Source: Peromyscus leucopus
Lineage: Eukaryota; Chordata; Mammalia; Rodentia; Cricetidae
DNA length: 64,000 nt
Direction: 5' to 3'
Assembly: GCF_004664715.2 (NCBI RefSeq)
Contig: NC_051072.1
Span: forward strand, 42,515,642 to 42,579,641
The position numbers and the translations under genes were made by a program. The notes beneath the pieces are model-generated. The model had not been told where the DNA came from. It ran no database searches and saw only the letters and a program-made list of their open reading frames with translations. The number at the start of each line of letters is the position of its first letter. Position 1 is the first letter of the stretch. Shown in pieces: positions 47,628-59,526 of this stretch.

Positions 47628-48927
47628 CTAAGCCTGTACTCCTGGATATTTGTCCAAATAACCTGAAATTGGGGACTTACCTCAGTTTTTCTCCTGGATA
47701 TGTTTAAGACATTACTATTAACATCTAGGCAATGGATGCCAGTGGCCATTTTGTCAGAAGAGCACCAGATGGCATTTGACTTCAAGGATCGACTCACCAG
47801 GAAACAAAACATTGATGGATAAAACTTGGATAGGCAAGGTCCTGAGACCCCAGACCCCAGAGTGTCTTTTGCTTCTGCTGTGACTTGACATGTTTGCTGC
47901 TGCCATTTTTCTCTGGTATCTGACATGGTGTGAATGGATGTAGAGAGATCTCCACTGCCTATAATGTAGTGTGTTTACCTCATTGAAATATCCAGTTCTA
48001 TTGGGCATTTTTACCTGTGGATTATTATGAAGATGATTTCCTCATAAGTTGTACTGTTTAACTGAATCAATGATTTTGTACAATAATAGTGTTAGTTTAA
48101 AAGGGATTATGATGATTGAGAATTTTTAATAAATATAGTAAGGAATTATGATAGAGGTTAGTGGAAAAATTAATATATGCAAAGGTAGGATAAAATGTTG
48201 CCTCTGCCTCTGATAAAGCAGAGGCTGCAGAGAATAAAAAATAAAACAAGGAAGTGCCACACAGCTGGAACACATGGGTTTCTCTTGAGGAGCCATATAG
48301 ACTGTGGCTTAGGTTAGTGATTAAGGAAAACAATGAGTCCCAGCCACCCAGCTAGTTTACACTCTTCTAATTTTAATGTTGGGGGATGTGTTTACAGGTT
48401 TCAGGGTGCATCACAGCTGAAACAAAGCCTTAGAATGACCTCAGGTTAGATTAAGATATTTTGATAATAGCTTTGACATTAGGGATCAAAAAACAAAACA
48501 ACCCAATTATTACTTTCCTTGTGAGGATTGGTTGGTGATCAAAGATAATGATTAATTCCTTGTACCCACTTCTGCCCTCAATCTCCTGATATTAAAAAAA
48601 AAAAGCTATTACTGACTGAATACACACCGTAAAGATTTAAAGTAGAGCTGACTGTTTTTCATGTGTGAAAGTTTAGGTTTGTGATTTCTTTTACATATCT
48701 CATAAGATTAACTTTCAAGATAAGTAATAAAGTGATGGGTCCTTTCTTTGTAACCACAAAATGCAGTCTGCCAGTAAAAGAACGGGCTGAGAAGAATACC
48801 TTGCTTGCTTACACTCTGTTAATCTAAAACAAGCTGCTTGGGTCAGAATGTGCACGGGTTCTTGGGGATAATTTGTTTTCCCCTGTAAGATGTAAAATAT
48901 TAAATCATGTTAGGGAAATGAAAAACA
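47628..48927. other. No recognisable element
   Basis: Unassigned. Parts of 48300-48900 look like they could belong to an LTR element continuing to the right, but the sequence alone does not settle this. Confidence 0.4.
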
Positions 48928-48959
48928 TGTTGTTGTTGTTGTTGTTGGTGGTGGTGGTG
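48928..48959. repeat. (TTG)n(GTG)n trinucleotide tract
   Basis: TTG repeats run directly into GTG repeats, about 32 bp in all. Confidence 0.93.
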
Positions 48960-49863
48960 TTTTTAACCTGTATTCATTGTAATCATTCACTTCAAAAAAA
49001 AAAAAATAGACTGTAACCACATTGGAATTTCTATATTGCCTAAAAGATTTTGTTGGTGTATATAAGCTGTAGAAAAAAATAGAGAGAATAAGGAAGAATA
49101 AAGAGAGAGTTAGAAGGAGGGCATCAGGAATGAGAGAATTAGGGGAAAACATTAAGAGAGTTAGAAGGAAAATATCAAGAGAGACAGAAGGGACATTCTG
49201 GATAGCGATAAGAAAAGAGAATATAGAACACAGAATAAGAATAAAGAAGGTAACTATCAAGAGAGTGTATGAGTGTCTTTTCTTTAGCCCCCTCAGATAA
49301 AAAATACACCAACTCCATGGATTTCCCATTGAAAAGAGGAAGTGAACTTAAATAAATTAATCAAGAAAATGACAAACCTAAAAGTGTTAATCTTTTTTCA
49401 TTGTCCTTATTATACCTGCTTTCCATAGTCTTAGTAGTCACAGTACCGAAGATTTGCTTTGAATATCAACTAGTGTACTTAAATGGAAGGAACTTTTAGA
49501 TTTCATCATTTCTTATTCTAATGATATATTAGACTTCAGAGACAAAAGAAAGTTCAGTCTAGAAATAAGTTATCTGCATTATTTCTTACATCTCCTCTTG
49601 TCTCATATCTATAACTAGAAGCAACTATAATACAGCTTTTTCATAACAAAGCTTACTCTGCTGGGTAAAATATCATATCAGGTTATCATAAAAATCATAC
49701 CCTTACTAATCACCAAGAACATATTTAGCTATTTCTGCTAATTTTCTTTGATTTTATATTCTCATGATAGAATTAGAAATTGGACCACAAGTTAGAGCTT
49801 AAACATTTAAAATTTTTAAATAAGATAAATAAAACTTTTAACTGGCCTAGAAGTTCTCTTTTG

Positions 49864-49910
<47 letters not shown>

Positions 49911-52398
49911 AACACACACACACACACAAAAACAAACAAAAAATAAACAAAAACCCAGTCTCAAATTATAAACATTCATTTTGTTTCCACATGTGAGGGT
50001 TGGCTATATGAACTCTCTGGTTTAAGTAAGGACACTTGATTTCACCTGCAGTGGTTTATATACATGTACCAGGTAGGTTGGCTGGCTGGTCTAGCATAGT
50101 CTTATATTTTAAGGGATCGACTATTGTCTAATCCAGGATGATTTAAACAATAGGTGCTCATATATTTCATCATGTAGAAGACTAGCTTGCCTCATTTAAA
50201 GAGCACCTGTCATAACTCTGAGAGTATGTAGAAATGTCACAGGCCTTTTAAAGCTTAGGCTTGGGACTGACAGGCTAATTTGGGGACATTCAACTACCTC
50301 AAGCAAGTCACAAGGTAGTCCAGAGTCTAAAAATTCAAATATTGACTTCCTATTTAAAATATCTACAAAGATCAGTGACAAATGTGGCAGATAGAAGGTG
50401 GGGAATAATTTTGCTGATAACATTCACAAATAAACATCACAAAGATATAGTCATTACTTCTACCATGTTAATCAATCTACCCCCCCCCCTTTTTTTTTGC
50501 TGGCCAGATCTAGTCAAATAAGTAACCTTCAGATCTTTGCCACCTAATTTCTTATAATATTACCAAAATTTATATCTTAATGACTTGGACTGTGTCAAAT
50601 TTGGCTAAAGCATGCTGCAGATACTTTGAAAGAAACTTATTTCCATGAGTAAGGCTAATGATTTCAAAATTAATTATTTCCAGAAACTTTCTCCAGCATT
50701 TGTATCAGTATTAATTAGAAATATGTCTGCATTGATGTTTCTTGAAAGAGAGTCAAGTGTGTTTTTTTCCCTTCTGTATTTCTTCATTGTTTTTGAGGTC
50801 TGAACCATCTGTACTGCCTCATTTTGGAAACTGGCAGGCTTGATGAATTCCTAACAAAAACAGAAATGCAGAATAGAGGGATTCAGATTTTGTCCTGAAC
50901 AGAGACTTCTAGAAACCCTTGATCTTTCAGTTATTAAAATTTCCTCTGGCTTTCAAATATCACTAGGGAAATGGTTCAATCTTAGTACTAAACGTTTTTT
51001 TTCCCCCTACCATTTGGATAGTTCATTAAAATCCTCTCTGAACTGGGGGTACCAGTTGATAAATCAAGATATTCTGTTCTGAAATAATCAAAATAACTTC
51101 CTGTACTCTTGGAATTATAGATGAAATTTCCAGAGAGTCAGGCTGTGTAGATTTGTTAAAGAATGTTGCAAAAACTTTGAAAATTCTGCTTTTACATTGT
51201 GGCTGTTATCCTTGCTATTTCTGCTCTGCATAAAATTAATGACATCTAAATTTGATGACCTTCTGCTGTCCTACAATGAGACTTTGACAAGTTAAAGAAA
51301 TGTATATAGCCAATCATCTAAAGCAAAGAATGTCTTGAAACTTGGTTCCTATTTTTGTAAAATAAGAGTAATTTCAGTGCATGTTAGTCAATTTTTAAGT
51401 GATGAATTTAACACTCATCCAACTTAATGTTACCCAAAGTCTCTCAAAACCTTTTGTCTAAAGCATCAATTTGCCAACACCCCCTCACTCATTAGCAATT
51501 CAATATTTCCTATTTGTGCTTCCTAAGTAGATTCTATATTTTTTTTACCCTTCAAACAAACAATGGCTTATAACTAAAAATATCCTCAAAATGTATCAAA
51601 GAGCCTAATTTATGTCTTTTCTTTAAAGAAAAGGGAAAAGTATAATTATTATTGATGTGAGCAAAGATAATTTTTCCTCTATAAATTACACAACATCAAA
51701 TTCCAAAGTTTGTAATTATTAAGAATATACATAGAATATCTTTTGATATTTTAGAAAAGCATTTGTCTAGAGAAAATTTGGGAGCTAAGAAAGAAAAGAA
51801 CATAGGAAAGAAAAAAACGTGTCTGCCAGCACAGACCATTCCAGTGTCAGAAGCAGCCATTGCATGTAGTGGCATTTGCTTCTGGTTTTAGAGTTGGAAT
51901 GTGGCTCTCTCCTTCTCTAAATCCAAGCATGTTGCTAAACAAAAAATTAAGAGATTCTGTCTCATATCAGAAGAGCCAACTGGTGTGGGACAGAAGAAAG
52001 CCAATAATCTAGGGACTATTGTTGTCAAGATTCTATTTCTTCCCATGCTTATTCTTGATTCCTAAGAACCCTTCTTTATATATCATGTCATCTTAAAATT
52101 TAAACTTTCTGTTTTGTTAGTAATAATGTTCAAGTTTTCCACAGTGAAAATAAATCTTTCCAATAACAATCTCTGAAGTCTCTAGAAGGAAGATGGGGTC
52201 CTGCCACAATGACTCTACCTTGTCCATAATAATGCCATTGAGCCAATAAACACCATTCAATGATCAGCTTCAGACTACAAACTCTTCAAGACTGTTCCAA
52301 GATGAGATGGTTCATCATATTACACTTCTAGTTAGAATTTCACATAAATCTTACCTATTACTCTGAGACTGCCTACAAATAATACAGCTAGTCCTTTT
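48960..52398. other. Unclassified, possibly part of a large non-coding LTR element
   Basis: No coding frame. A purine-rich stretch (GAGAGAATAAGGAAGAATAA etc., 49080-49260) precedes TTTCTTTAGCCCCCTCAGAT. The DNA on both sides of the provirus at 52405-54705 appears to have been contiguous before insertion. That it is LTR-element interior is inference only. Confidence 0.3.
49867..49928. repeat. (CA)n microsatellite with AAA interruptions
   Basis: Long CA run broken by two CAAACA steps, ending in CAAAAACAAAC. Confidence 0.96.
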
Positions 52399-52404
52399 GA
52401 GACT

Positions 52405-52718
52405 TGAAGAGAGCTGCGTGCAGCCATGCCTCAAAGATGGTGCTGGCTTCTGCCTTCCACCCTCCCGACTATGAGTGCTCTCTGTGATAAACAACTCCTT
52501 ATTTGGCTAAGGCTAAGGATTTGGCTTGCTTCTGCGTACCTGGACCTATCCGCAGTACCCACATGGCAGATTGGGGTTGGCTGGCCAGAAGCTATTTAGG
52601 TTGTGGGTTGGCTTTCCCCAGGGTCAGAAGTCAGAAGATTGTTTCAAGGTTCCTGAATAAACTGCTTGGAGAAGAGCCTGGTGTTGCGTCTTCCTTGCTG
52701 GTCGAGGCAGATGCAACA
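52405..52718 (+). repeat. 5' LTR of the provirus
   Basis: Starts TGAAGAGAGCTGCGTGCAGC and ends GCAGATGCAACA. Polyadenylation signal AATAAA at 52656-52661. There is no clear TATA box. The primer-binding position that follows starts TGGTGGGCC and does not match a primer tRNA that I recognise. Confidence 0.95.
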
Positions 52719-52798
52719 AGTGGTGGGCCATATGGGAAGCCTTTACCTCCCCTGTCTCTTGAAGGCTCAGAACTTTTTGCGGTCAGGGAAGTACACTG

Positions 52799-52816
52799 GT
52801 AAGTCCCCAGGTAAGG
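52799..52816 (+). promoter_or_regulatory. Tandem splice donors in the provirus leader
   Basis: CTG|GTAAGT at 52798/52799 and CAG|GTAAGG at 52810/52811, 12 bp apart, between the 5' LTR and gag. This is the usual place of the major donor for env mRNA. Use is inferred only. Confidence 0.45.
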
Positions 52817-52954
52817 TGGGGAGCCGCGACGAAAGCGGGGATATTGCTCTTCTCTGTAGACAGAGAGAGCGAAGAAAGTTTGCAGTGCAGCGAACCGAAA
52901 GTAAACAGGTCGCAGACGAGTGAACCAAAAGGTAGATAAATTTTAGTACTAATT

Positions 52955-53616
52955 ATGGGCGCCTCTTCTTCGCACCCAATTTTTTTTGGCTCTTAATGAG
53001 CTGCTCAGATCAAAGAACTTAGAAGTTGAGAAAAGTGCCTTAGAGAGATTCCTAGAGGAATGTGATGTTGTATCTCCCTGGTTTGCAGTTTCAGGCAGCC
53101 TCACCATCCCGTCCTGGCCTGGGCAATATCTCGATTGGAAGGCATTTTTGATTGAGTTTGCCAATGAAGATGCTGCTGCCAACCAAGCCAAAGGGCAGCC
53201 GGTTTGGAGCTTGGATATGCTCCTGGGCCAGGGGAGATTCGCCAATCATCAGACTGGGTACCCAGTACAGGTTTATGAACAGATTAATAAGATTGGTATT
53301 AAAGCCTGGAAGTCACTCCCAAACAAAGGTGAAGTCAGTGGCAATCTTACCAAGATTTTACAGGGCCCTCCCTACAGAGCCTTTTTCAGATTTTGTAGCT
53401 CACATGGTTGAGGCTGCAGGCAGAATTTTTGGGGATCCTGATACAGCCATGCCCCTGATTAAGCAACTTATTTATGAGCAAGGTACAAAAGAATGTAGGG
53501 CTGCCATAACCCCGTATAAGAACAGGGGGCTAGAGGTATGGATGAAGGTTTGCCGAGAACTAGGGGGGCCCCTGACTAATGCTGGTCTAGCAGCAACTGT
53601 GGTTCAGCTAACTTAA
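52955..53616 (+). pseudogene. gag relic (matrix/capsid)
   Basis: Gag is the structural polyprotein of the virus. A start at 52955 gives the N-terminus MGASSSHP, with Gly2 in a myristoylation context, but the frame ends at 52994-52996 next to an 8-T run. The matrix-like part is open in another frame from 52986 (ALNELLRSKNLEVEK...DVVSPWF) to 53411. Near 53360-53380 the capsid major homology region is split by a further frame change. The segment EPFSDFVAHMVEAAGR and the rest, to RELGGPLTNAGLA, read in the 53152-53616 frame. Nucleocapsid is absent. Length is far below a normal gag. Confidence 0.85.
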
Positions 53617-53635
53617 AATAAAAGAGGAAGTTCAG

Positions 53636-54141
53636 GTGCTTGCTTTTTATGTTGTTAATGCTCTTAAGGTATTAGAAGCACCTGGACCTATTAAAAGTTC
53701 TAGCCCTGTTTGCTCTTTATTTCAACAATTACAGCAGTTGATTTGGCAAAGAACACTTCCCTTTTATCTTATAATTTCACATATGCAGCAAATTTATCTA
53801 AAGAATTGTCTAGCTATCTTTTAGGCAATTGGTCTGGAGAATTTGACAATATGATGGAGCAATTGAGGATGGCCATTGTCACCGTGAATTCTACCCGAGT
53901 GGATGCTGGACTGGCAGAAGGACTGTCCTCGTGAATCTCGATGGCCATGAATCATCTTAAGGAATGGGTGGGCTTATGGGCTTAAGCTGTCCTTCTGGTG
54001 CTGGTTTCTCTGGTTTGCCTATGGTGTATCTGCCGGCTTAGGATTTCTCAGAGTCGCAATGCAGCCATGATCATTCAGGCCTTTACAGCTGTCGAGGCAG
54101 GCCAGTCCCCTCAAGCATGGTTGGCCACCATGAAGCATTAA
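53636..54141 (+). pseudogene. env transmembrane-subunit relic
   Basis: Only the C-terminal part of the envelope TM subunit remains. It includes LLGNWSGEFDNMMEQLR, a hydrophobic segment AVLLVLVSLVCLWCICRL and a cytoplasmic tail ending LATMKH before the stop at 54139-54141. In-frame stops at 53932-53934 and 53983-53985 break it. It follows gag directly, so protease, polymerase and the surface subunit were lost in one or more deletions. Confidence 0.75.
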
Positions 54142-54378
54142 GTTCCCTAGCACAGGATGCAAGGCTTAAGCACTGCACTTGGGGCCCATTGCATATCAGA
54201 CCCCAAGGAGAGAACGCCTGATTGCATGTGGGTTGATACCTCATGTCCCACCTCTGTGAAAAGGGTATCGGACAGGTCTGGTACTACTCTGGTGGCTGAC
54301 GCCTGAGTGAGAGTCAGTACAATGTCCCTGATTCGTCTTACAGAGATCAGGCCTCTACTCTTGCCTGTTGCAATAAAT

Positions 54379-54390
54379 AAAAAAGGGGGA
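54379..54390 (+). promoter_or_regulatory. Polypurine tract of the provirus
   Basis: AAAAAAGGGGGA immediately before the 3' LTR. This is the retroviral plus-strand primer. Confidence 0.85.
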
Positions 54391-54392
54391 AT

Positions 54393-54705
54393 TGTAGAGA
54401 GCTGCGTGCAGCCATGCCTCAAAGATGAAGCTGGATTCTGCCTTCCACCCTCCCGACCATGAGTGCTCTCTGTGATAAACAACTCCTTATTTGGCTAAGG
54501 CTAAGGATTTGGCTTGCTTCCGTGTACCTGGACCTATCCGCAGTACCCACATGGCAGATTGGGGTTGGCTGGCCAGAAGCTGTTTAGGTTGTGATTTGGC
54601 TTTCCCCGGGTCAGAAGTCAGAAGATTGTTTCAAGGTTCCTGAATAAACTGCTTGGAGAAGAGCCTGGTGTTTTGTCTTCCTTGCTGGTTGAGGCAGACG
54701 CGACA
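54393..54705 (+). repeat. 3' LTR of the provirus
   Basis: Starts TGTAGAGAGCTGCGTGCAGC and ends GCAGACGCGACA. AATAAA at 54643-54648. Aligned to the 5' LTR it has about 15 substitutions and one missing base. Confidence 0.95.
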
Positions 54706-54711
54706 GAGACT

Positions 54712-56563
54712 TAACCATTGTTTTAGCTTTCTTAGAATATCCCACAGAGATCTTGATGGTAAGAAGCAATTAAAAAAAAAAAAAATGATGCTCCTACTCC
54801 CAAAAGGTTTTGTTTTCTCAGGTTTATGGACTATTGTCATCTGTCAGGGGTTGGTTATAAGTTGTAAGAGGGTTGTGGGTTGAACAATTAAGGTTTAGAG
54901 TCAGGATTCTCCTTTGGAAAAGAAAAAAAGGGGAATAGATAGGACAGAATAATAAGGTAGATTATTGTTTCTACTTGTAAACTAAACCAGTAACTATCAT
55001 GTTAGATAATTTGCATTGGTATGGATTCTTGTATATTGATAGAAATATAAAATTATCTTTCTATTTCTGTTTAAAATAATTTGTATATTGATACAAATAC
55101 AAAACTGTATTTGTCATGTTGTACATATGTTCCTACTCCTGTTTGAAATGTTTTGCATATTGATACAAATGCAATATTATATTTGTCATACTATATGTAT
55201 GTTCTACCTATGTTTAGGATATTTTGTATATTGAAGATACTGTTGTCATATTGCACTATACATTTCTACCCCCGATTAAGATATTTTGTATATTATCACA
55301 ATTTTGAGGTCATTGTCTTTATACTGCACATCTGTTTACAGTGTGTTTACTTTTATAATGTTAAGCCTTGGTCTTTAAGTTATTTAGGTAGATAAGACTT
55401 ACAGGTTTATAGTCACTCATGCTTGAAATAATCATAGCAATGTAGTCAGGTTTTCCAGATATACAGAAATGTATGTCAGATGGATAGGTAGTTTTCAAAC
55501 ACTTCCTTGACCTAGAAAACATGGCATTTAAATGTTTTGAAAACTTAGAATTCTGTTGACGTGAGACATGATTGCTGCTGGCAGCACCAATCTAGTCCTG
55601 GGAGAACGTTGGGCTTTGAAGACATTCCATATGGAAGTTTGTCTTCTTCTTGGCAAAAAAATGGCCTGCTAGGAAAAGGACCACCCTTGCCTTGGCTTCT
55701 GACAGTATGACTACTGCCCTTTCTGGACGAGCAGGACATAAGGAAAAGTGGCTGCTGAATCTTGCCAAGACAGGGTAAGATGGTTTTTCAAAATCCCTGC
55801 TTTTGAAAATTGTCAGTTATTCTAGGCCTGTAGCCAAAACTGGATGCCCCAACGGTGCTGAGAAACATTAAGACTGTCAGGCTGCCAGCTCTCTCTGTCA
55901 ATTCTTGCAGTTTTTTGGAAAGTTGCTTGCTTGCACTTCCTGTTTACTCAGGTAATATTATTGTCCCTCTCAGGTCTTCGTTGGGGTTGAAGACTAGATA
56001 GTTACCGTTATAATCCTCTTGTATCTTAGTTAAAAGCATATTAGGTTCTAGATTGGATTCTTCAGGATAGGACAGCTATTGGAGTAATCTCTGTAATTTG
56101 CCATCTACCTATGGTCTGAACATTTAGTATGTGTTTCTTGTTTGATGTTGTTCTTGTTGGTTGTAGTTCCATTTCTGTTTATGTTGTTATCTTTTCCTTT
56201 TCCTGGACTATACTGGATAATCATTCTTATTGTATCTAGTTTGTGTTAGGTTTAGAACCTTCTTATTCAGACAAAAAGAGGAAGTATAGTGAGTGGTATT
56301 TGCTTTGTCCATGACCTTGGGCTATAGGGCCCGAAAGTGGCAGTGAGTCTTGTCTTTGTAGGTGACCTCTTAAAAGGAAAGTGAGTGGAGTTACGTTTTT
56401 CTTCTTGGCGTGATCAGACGGCCAGGTGCATTCACTCCCAGACAGAACAGAGGATGACTTTAGCTGTTTGTTTGGTTCTGTATTACTGAGTGTATTTCCT
56501 CAATTTATATCTTAATAAATCCCTGTTGCCCATTAAATAGACACATGTGGATTGATCTTAACA
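54712..56563 (+). mobile_element. LTR-retrotransposon interior and 3' LTR, non-coding
   Basis: It ends with a polypurine-like AAAAAGAGGAAG (56272-56284) and an LTR-like tail up to about 56563 that contains AATAAATCCC and ends TTAACA. The stretch 55725-56290 is homologous to 59880-60313 (shared order: GGCTGCCAGCTCTCTCTGTC, TTTTTTGGAAAGTTGCTT, GTTGAAGACTAGATAGTTAC). There is no coding frame. The 5' LTR is not identified; the provirus at 52405 may have landed inside this element. The family name is uncertain. Confidence 0.6.
55025..55340 (+). repeat. Degenerate tandem repeats of about 60-72 bp
   Basis: Five loose units each open with TTGTATATTGA or TTGCATATTGA and contain a TATTTGTCAT or similar block and a TGTTCCTAC/TGTTCTACC block. 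They lie inside the LTR-element interior. Confidence 0.6.
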
Positions 56564-57429
56564 ATTGCATCTTCCTCTCATTCTCTGTACAGGATCATTT
56601 TAGCTCTTCTAAAAGCTTTTTGTTCATGCCTCTTCATTTTCAAACTGCAGTGGCATATTGGGGTTTATTTCACACCCAGTCAGTAAATAAACAAAAATAA
56701 GGTTAGAGGTTCCAAGGTAAATACCATAATAAAAATAATATAAATTAAATATAAAATATTTCTAAAAATTTAAGTAGACAGTTTGGTTGTGATATTTGAT
56801 ATATCAGTTATATATAATTTGTTGTACCAAATTTTAGCATGATGTAACCTAGGGCTTGATTTTTCATCCAATTTACATAATCCCAATTAGAAATAAATCT
56901 AATAATAATCTCTATTCTAGGATCTATTTATGCCAATGAGGAAAGAAAAATATATTACTCCAGAGCACTGAAATAAAGAGAAAAAGCTTAAATGACTATA
57001 TTTTTAAAAGATACATTAACAATATGTGCCTATATTCTTATTAGAGACTCTAGATTTATGTAAAGCATTTATCATGTCTCAAATGAATAGGGGTAGGTGC
57101 CATTCGATTTTTTTCATCTACAGGAGATTGGTTTCCTTTTGTTGCTATTTCTTTACTTCTGTATTGATTTACTTCTTAAATTACTTAGATAGTCACATAA
57201 GAAAAGTGATACAAAGACACCAGAAACAAGGATTAAACCTCAACACTTCTCTAGCAAGAGAAATTGACAAATTCTCAAAACAGTCAAACCATTTTATGTA
57301 GCACAGTGTAGAGTCGCATCAGGGAAGGAGGGTAAAGTTGTTGTTCAGCGTGAGTATCAGGATTGAGGTAAAGAGGATTCCATGGGCAAGTATGAAATCA
57401 ATATTTTGATACAGATTATTTTTTAAAGT
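56564..57429. other. No recognisable element
   Basis: AT-rich unassigned sequence between two retroelements. Confidence 0.45.
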
Positions 57430-58400
57430 TGCCGCATGAAACACAAGATCTCACTGTGGTATTTTCATACATCGATGTCATTCTACTTTGTTCTTATTTA
57501 CTCCCAAAACTTACTTCCCTCCTTTATCTGCCATTCCTTTCTTCTGCTGATCCTCTTCTCCAAACAGCCCTTCTGCTTTTGTGCCATGTGTATTCCATTC
57601 CCCTCTACTCTTTTAAGGTCTTTTCCTACCCTCATGGTTCCCTTTCTACTCTCAAACCCATGCATGCACATATACATATGCATACACATATATGTCATAG
57701 AAATATACACATATATACATCATATATGTATACATATATACACACATGTGAATTTAAACCTAGAATTTGCATGTGAGAGAGAACAAATAGTGTTTGTCTT
57801 CTCAGGTCTGGCTTCTTTTGCTGAGCCTCATGATCTCTAGTTACACTGTTTTCATGCAAAAGTCATTGTTGCATTGTTTATGCCTAAAACAAAATATGTC
57901 ATTTTAAATCCATTCTTCTGTTGACAGTTCTCTAGGCTATTTCTATATCCTAGTTACTTTGACTACTGCAGTAGTTTACATGGATGTATAAGTAACTCGG
58001 TGGTATGTTGACTTAGAATACCCAGGAATAGTAGAGCAGAGTCACACAGTACTTCTAGTTTTACATTTTTAGGGAATCTATACACTAACTTCCATAGGAT
58101 GGACCAGATTACATTGTTATGAGCATGGTAAAAGGCGTTTTTTTCCCTCATATCTTTGTCAGCATTTATTATTTTTTCTTGATGACAGTCATTTTGATTG
58201 GGGTAGGATGTGATGCTTTCCCCTGGTGTAGTTGTACAACAATTTTTCAAATATTGACTGTGTTTTGTCTTTTGAGAACTTCCTATTCAATTCACAAATC
58301 CATTTGTTGATTGGATGATCTTGTTTGTTTTGGCTGCTGTTCATTTCTGAAGTTCTTTATTCAAGATATCAGCCCACCCCCACCTGAAATATAAGTTAGC
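57430..58400 (-). mobile_element. Older L1, 3' part
   Basis: Plus-strand text GCATGTGAGAGAGAACAAAT, TTGTCTTCTCAGGTCTGGCT, TTCTTCTGTTGACAG, TTCCATAGGATGGACCAG and TTTGATTGGGGTAGGATGTG is the reverse complement of the ORF2 end and 3' UTR of an Lx-like or older L1. The purine/pyrimidine-patterned CATATACAT tract at 57660-57745 lies in it. Confidence 0.75.
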
Positions 58401-58504
58401 AAAATTTCTCTCATTTTAGACACTGGCTCTTTACTTTGGTTATGCTTTTCTTTGCAATGTAAGAGTATTTGCATTTTATGTAATCTCATTTGCCATTTTT
58501 AATT

Positions 58505-58702
58505 TTTTTATTTCTTATGTGTATGAGTGTTTTGTCTGCATGCAAATCTGTGTACCATGTGTGTGCCTACTCTCCATGGAGGCTAAAATAGAGCAGCAGA
58601 GTTACAGAGGGTATTGAGGTACCATGTAGGTTTTGGGAATAGATCCTGGGTCCTTTTGGAGAAGAGTCCAAGGCTCAATACCCATCAAGCTATCACTCTA
58701 AT
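58505..58702 (-). mobile_element. B3 (B2-related) SINE
   Basis: GTGTATGAGTGTTTTGTCTG, TGTACCATGTGTGTGCCTAC, GTTACAGAGGGTATTGAGGT and AAGCTATCACTCTAATG are the reverse complement of a B3-type element, diverged. Confidence 0.8.
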
Positions 58703-58814
58703 GTTCATTTGCTAAATTTAGGTATTTATTTGGTGTTATTGGGGTTAATATTCCTATATTTTGAAATATTTCTCTTATTTTTTCCTCTAGCAATTTCAAA
58801 TTGATCTTTTTTAA

Positions 58815-58900
58815 CTCTCTTCTTCTTCTTCTCCTCCTCCTTCTCCTTCTCCTCCTCCTCCTCCTCCTCCTCCTCCTCCTTCTTCTCTCTCTCTCTCTCT

Positions 58901-58950
<50 letters not shown>
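58815..58950. repeat. Polypyrimidine tract joined to (TG)n
   Basis: 58815-58900 is pyrimidine only: TTC, TCC and TC repeats in blocks. A pure TG run follows to 58950. The complementary strand carries GGA, GAA and GA repeats. Confidence 0.96.
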
Positions 58951-58951
<1 letters not shown>

Positions 58952-59526
58952 TTTTTGTTGCGAGATATGGTATGTGAAAATGGTTAAGAAATCTAAGAGC
59001 CCTAGTGAATTACTTTAATTTTGTTGGTCAGGTGTAGCAAGCTAGAGCCCATGGCCAAATCCAGGGCTCTAGCTTTATAAACAAATCTTTATTGAGATAC
59101 AGTTTTCATGCATTATCTGTGGTTGTTTTTAATTACTCTCAGAGAGCAGTACAGTTACAGGAAAGCTAGCATCTTTACCACCCCATCCTTTAGAGTAAAA
59201 AGTATGTAAACTCATGATCTTTACTGAAACATTCAGACAGAAGCTTTCCAAAGCAAAGAGTATTTTCTCTTTTTATTTAAATTATTTCCTAAAATTTTAA
59301 TATTTTTACATTTATTGCATTATTTGTGTTAATAAGGGAAGAGGATAGAACCTGTTGTATATGCCCAATATACTTTTTTTCAGAGATTAAGTATGAATTT
59401 TATGATGGTTGGTAACTCTTTCCATGTAACTAGTTTATAAAGCATGGACATGATCCCAATCTAAACAAATTTAACAAATATTAAGATAAGATATAACATA
59501 TCAGAGAAAAACAGCACACCATTGTA
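58951..59526. other. No recognisable element
   Basis: AT-rich unassigned sequence. Confidence 0.45.

Larger units (their letters stand above)
52399..54711 (+). mobile_element. Deleted betaretrovirus-like provirus (class II ERV, IAP/MusD-related)
   Basis: Complete proviral ends: 5' LTR 52405-52718, 3' LTR 54393-54705, flanked by the exact 6-bp duplication GAGACT (52399-52404 and 54706-54711). The interior is only about 1.67 kb and holds a gag relic and the C-terminal end of env. Protease, polymerase and the surface part of env are missing. By eye the two LTRs differ at roughly 15 substitutions and one indel over 314 bp, about 5%, so the insertion is neither new nor ancient. All frames are broken. 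Confidence 0.95.
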
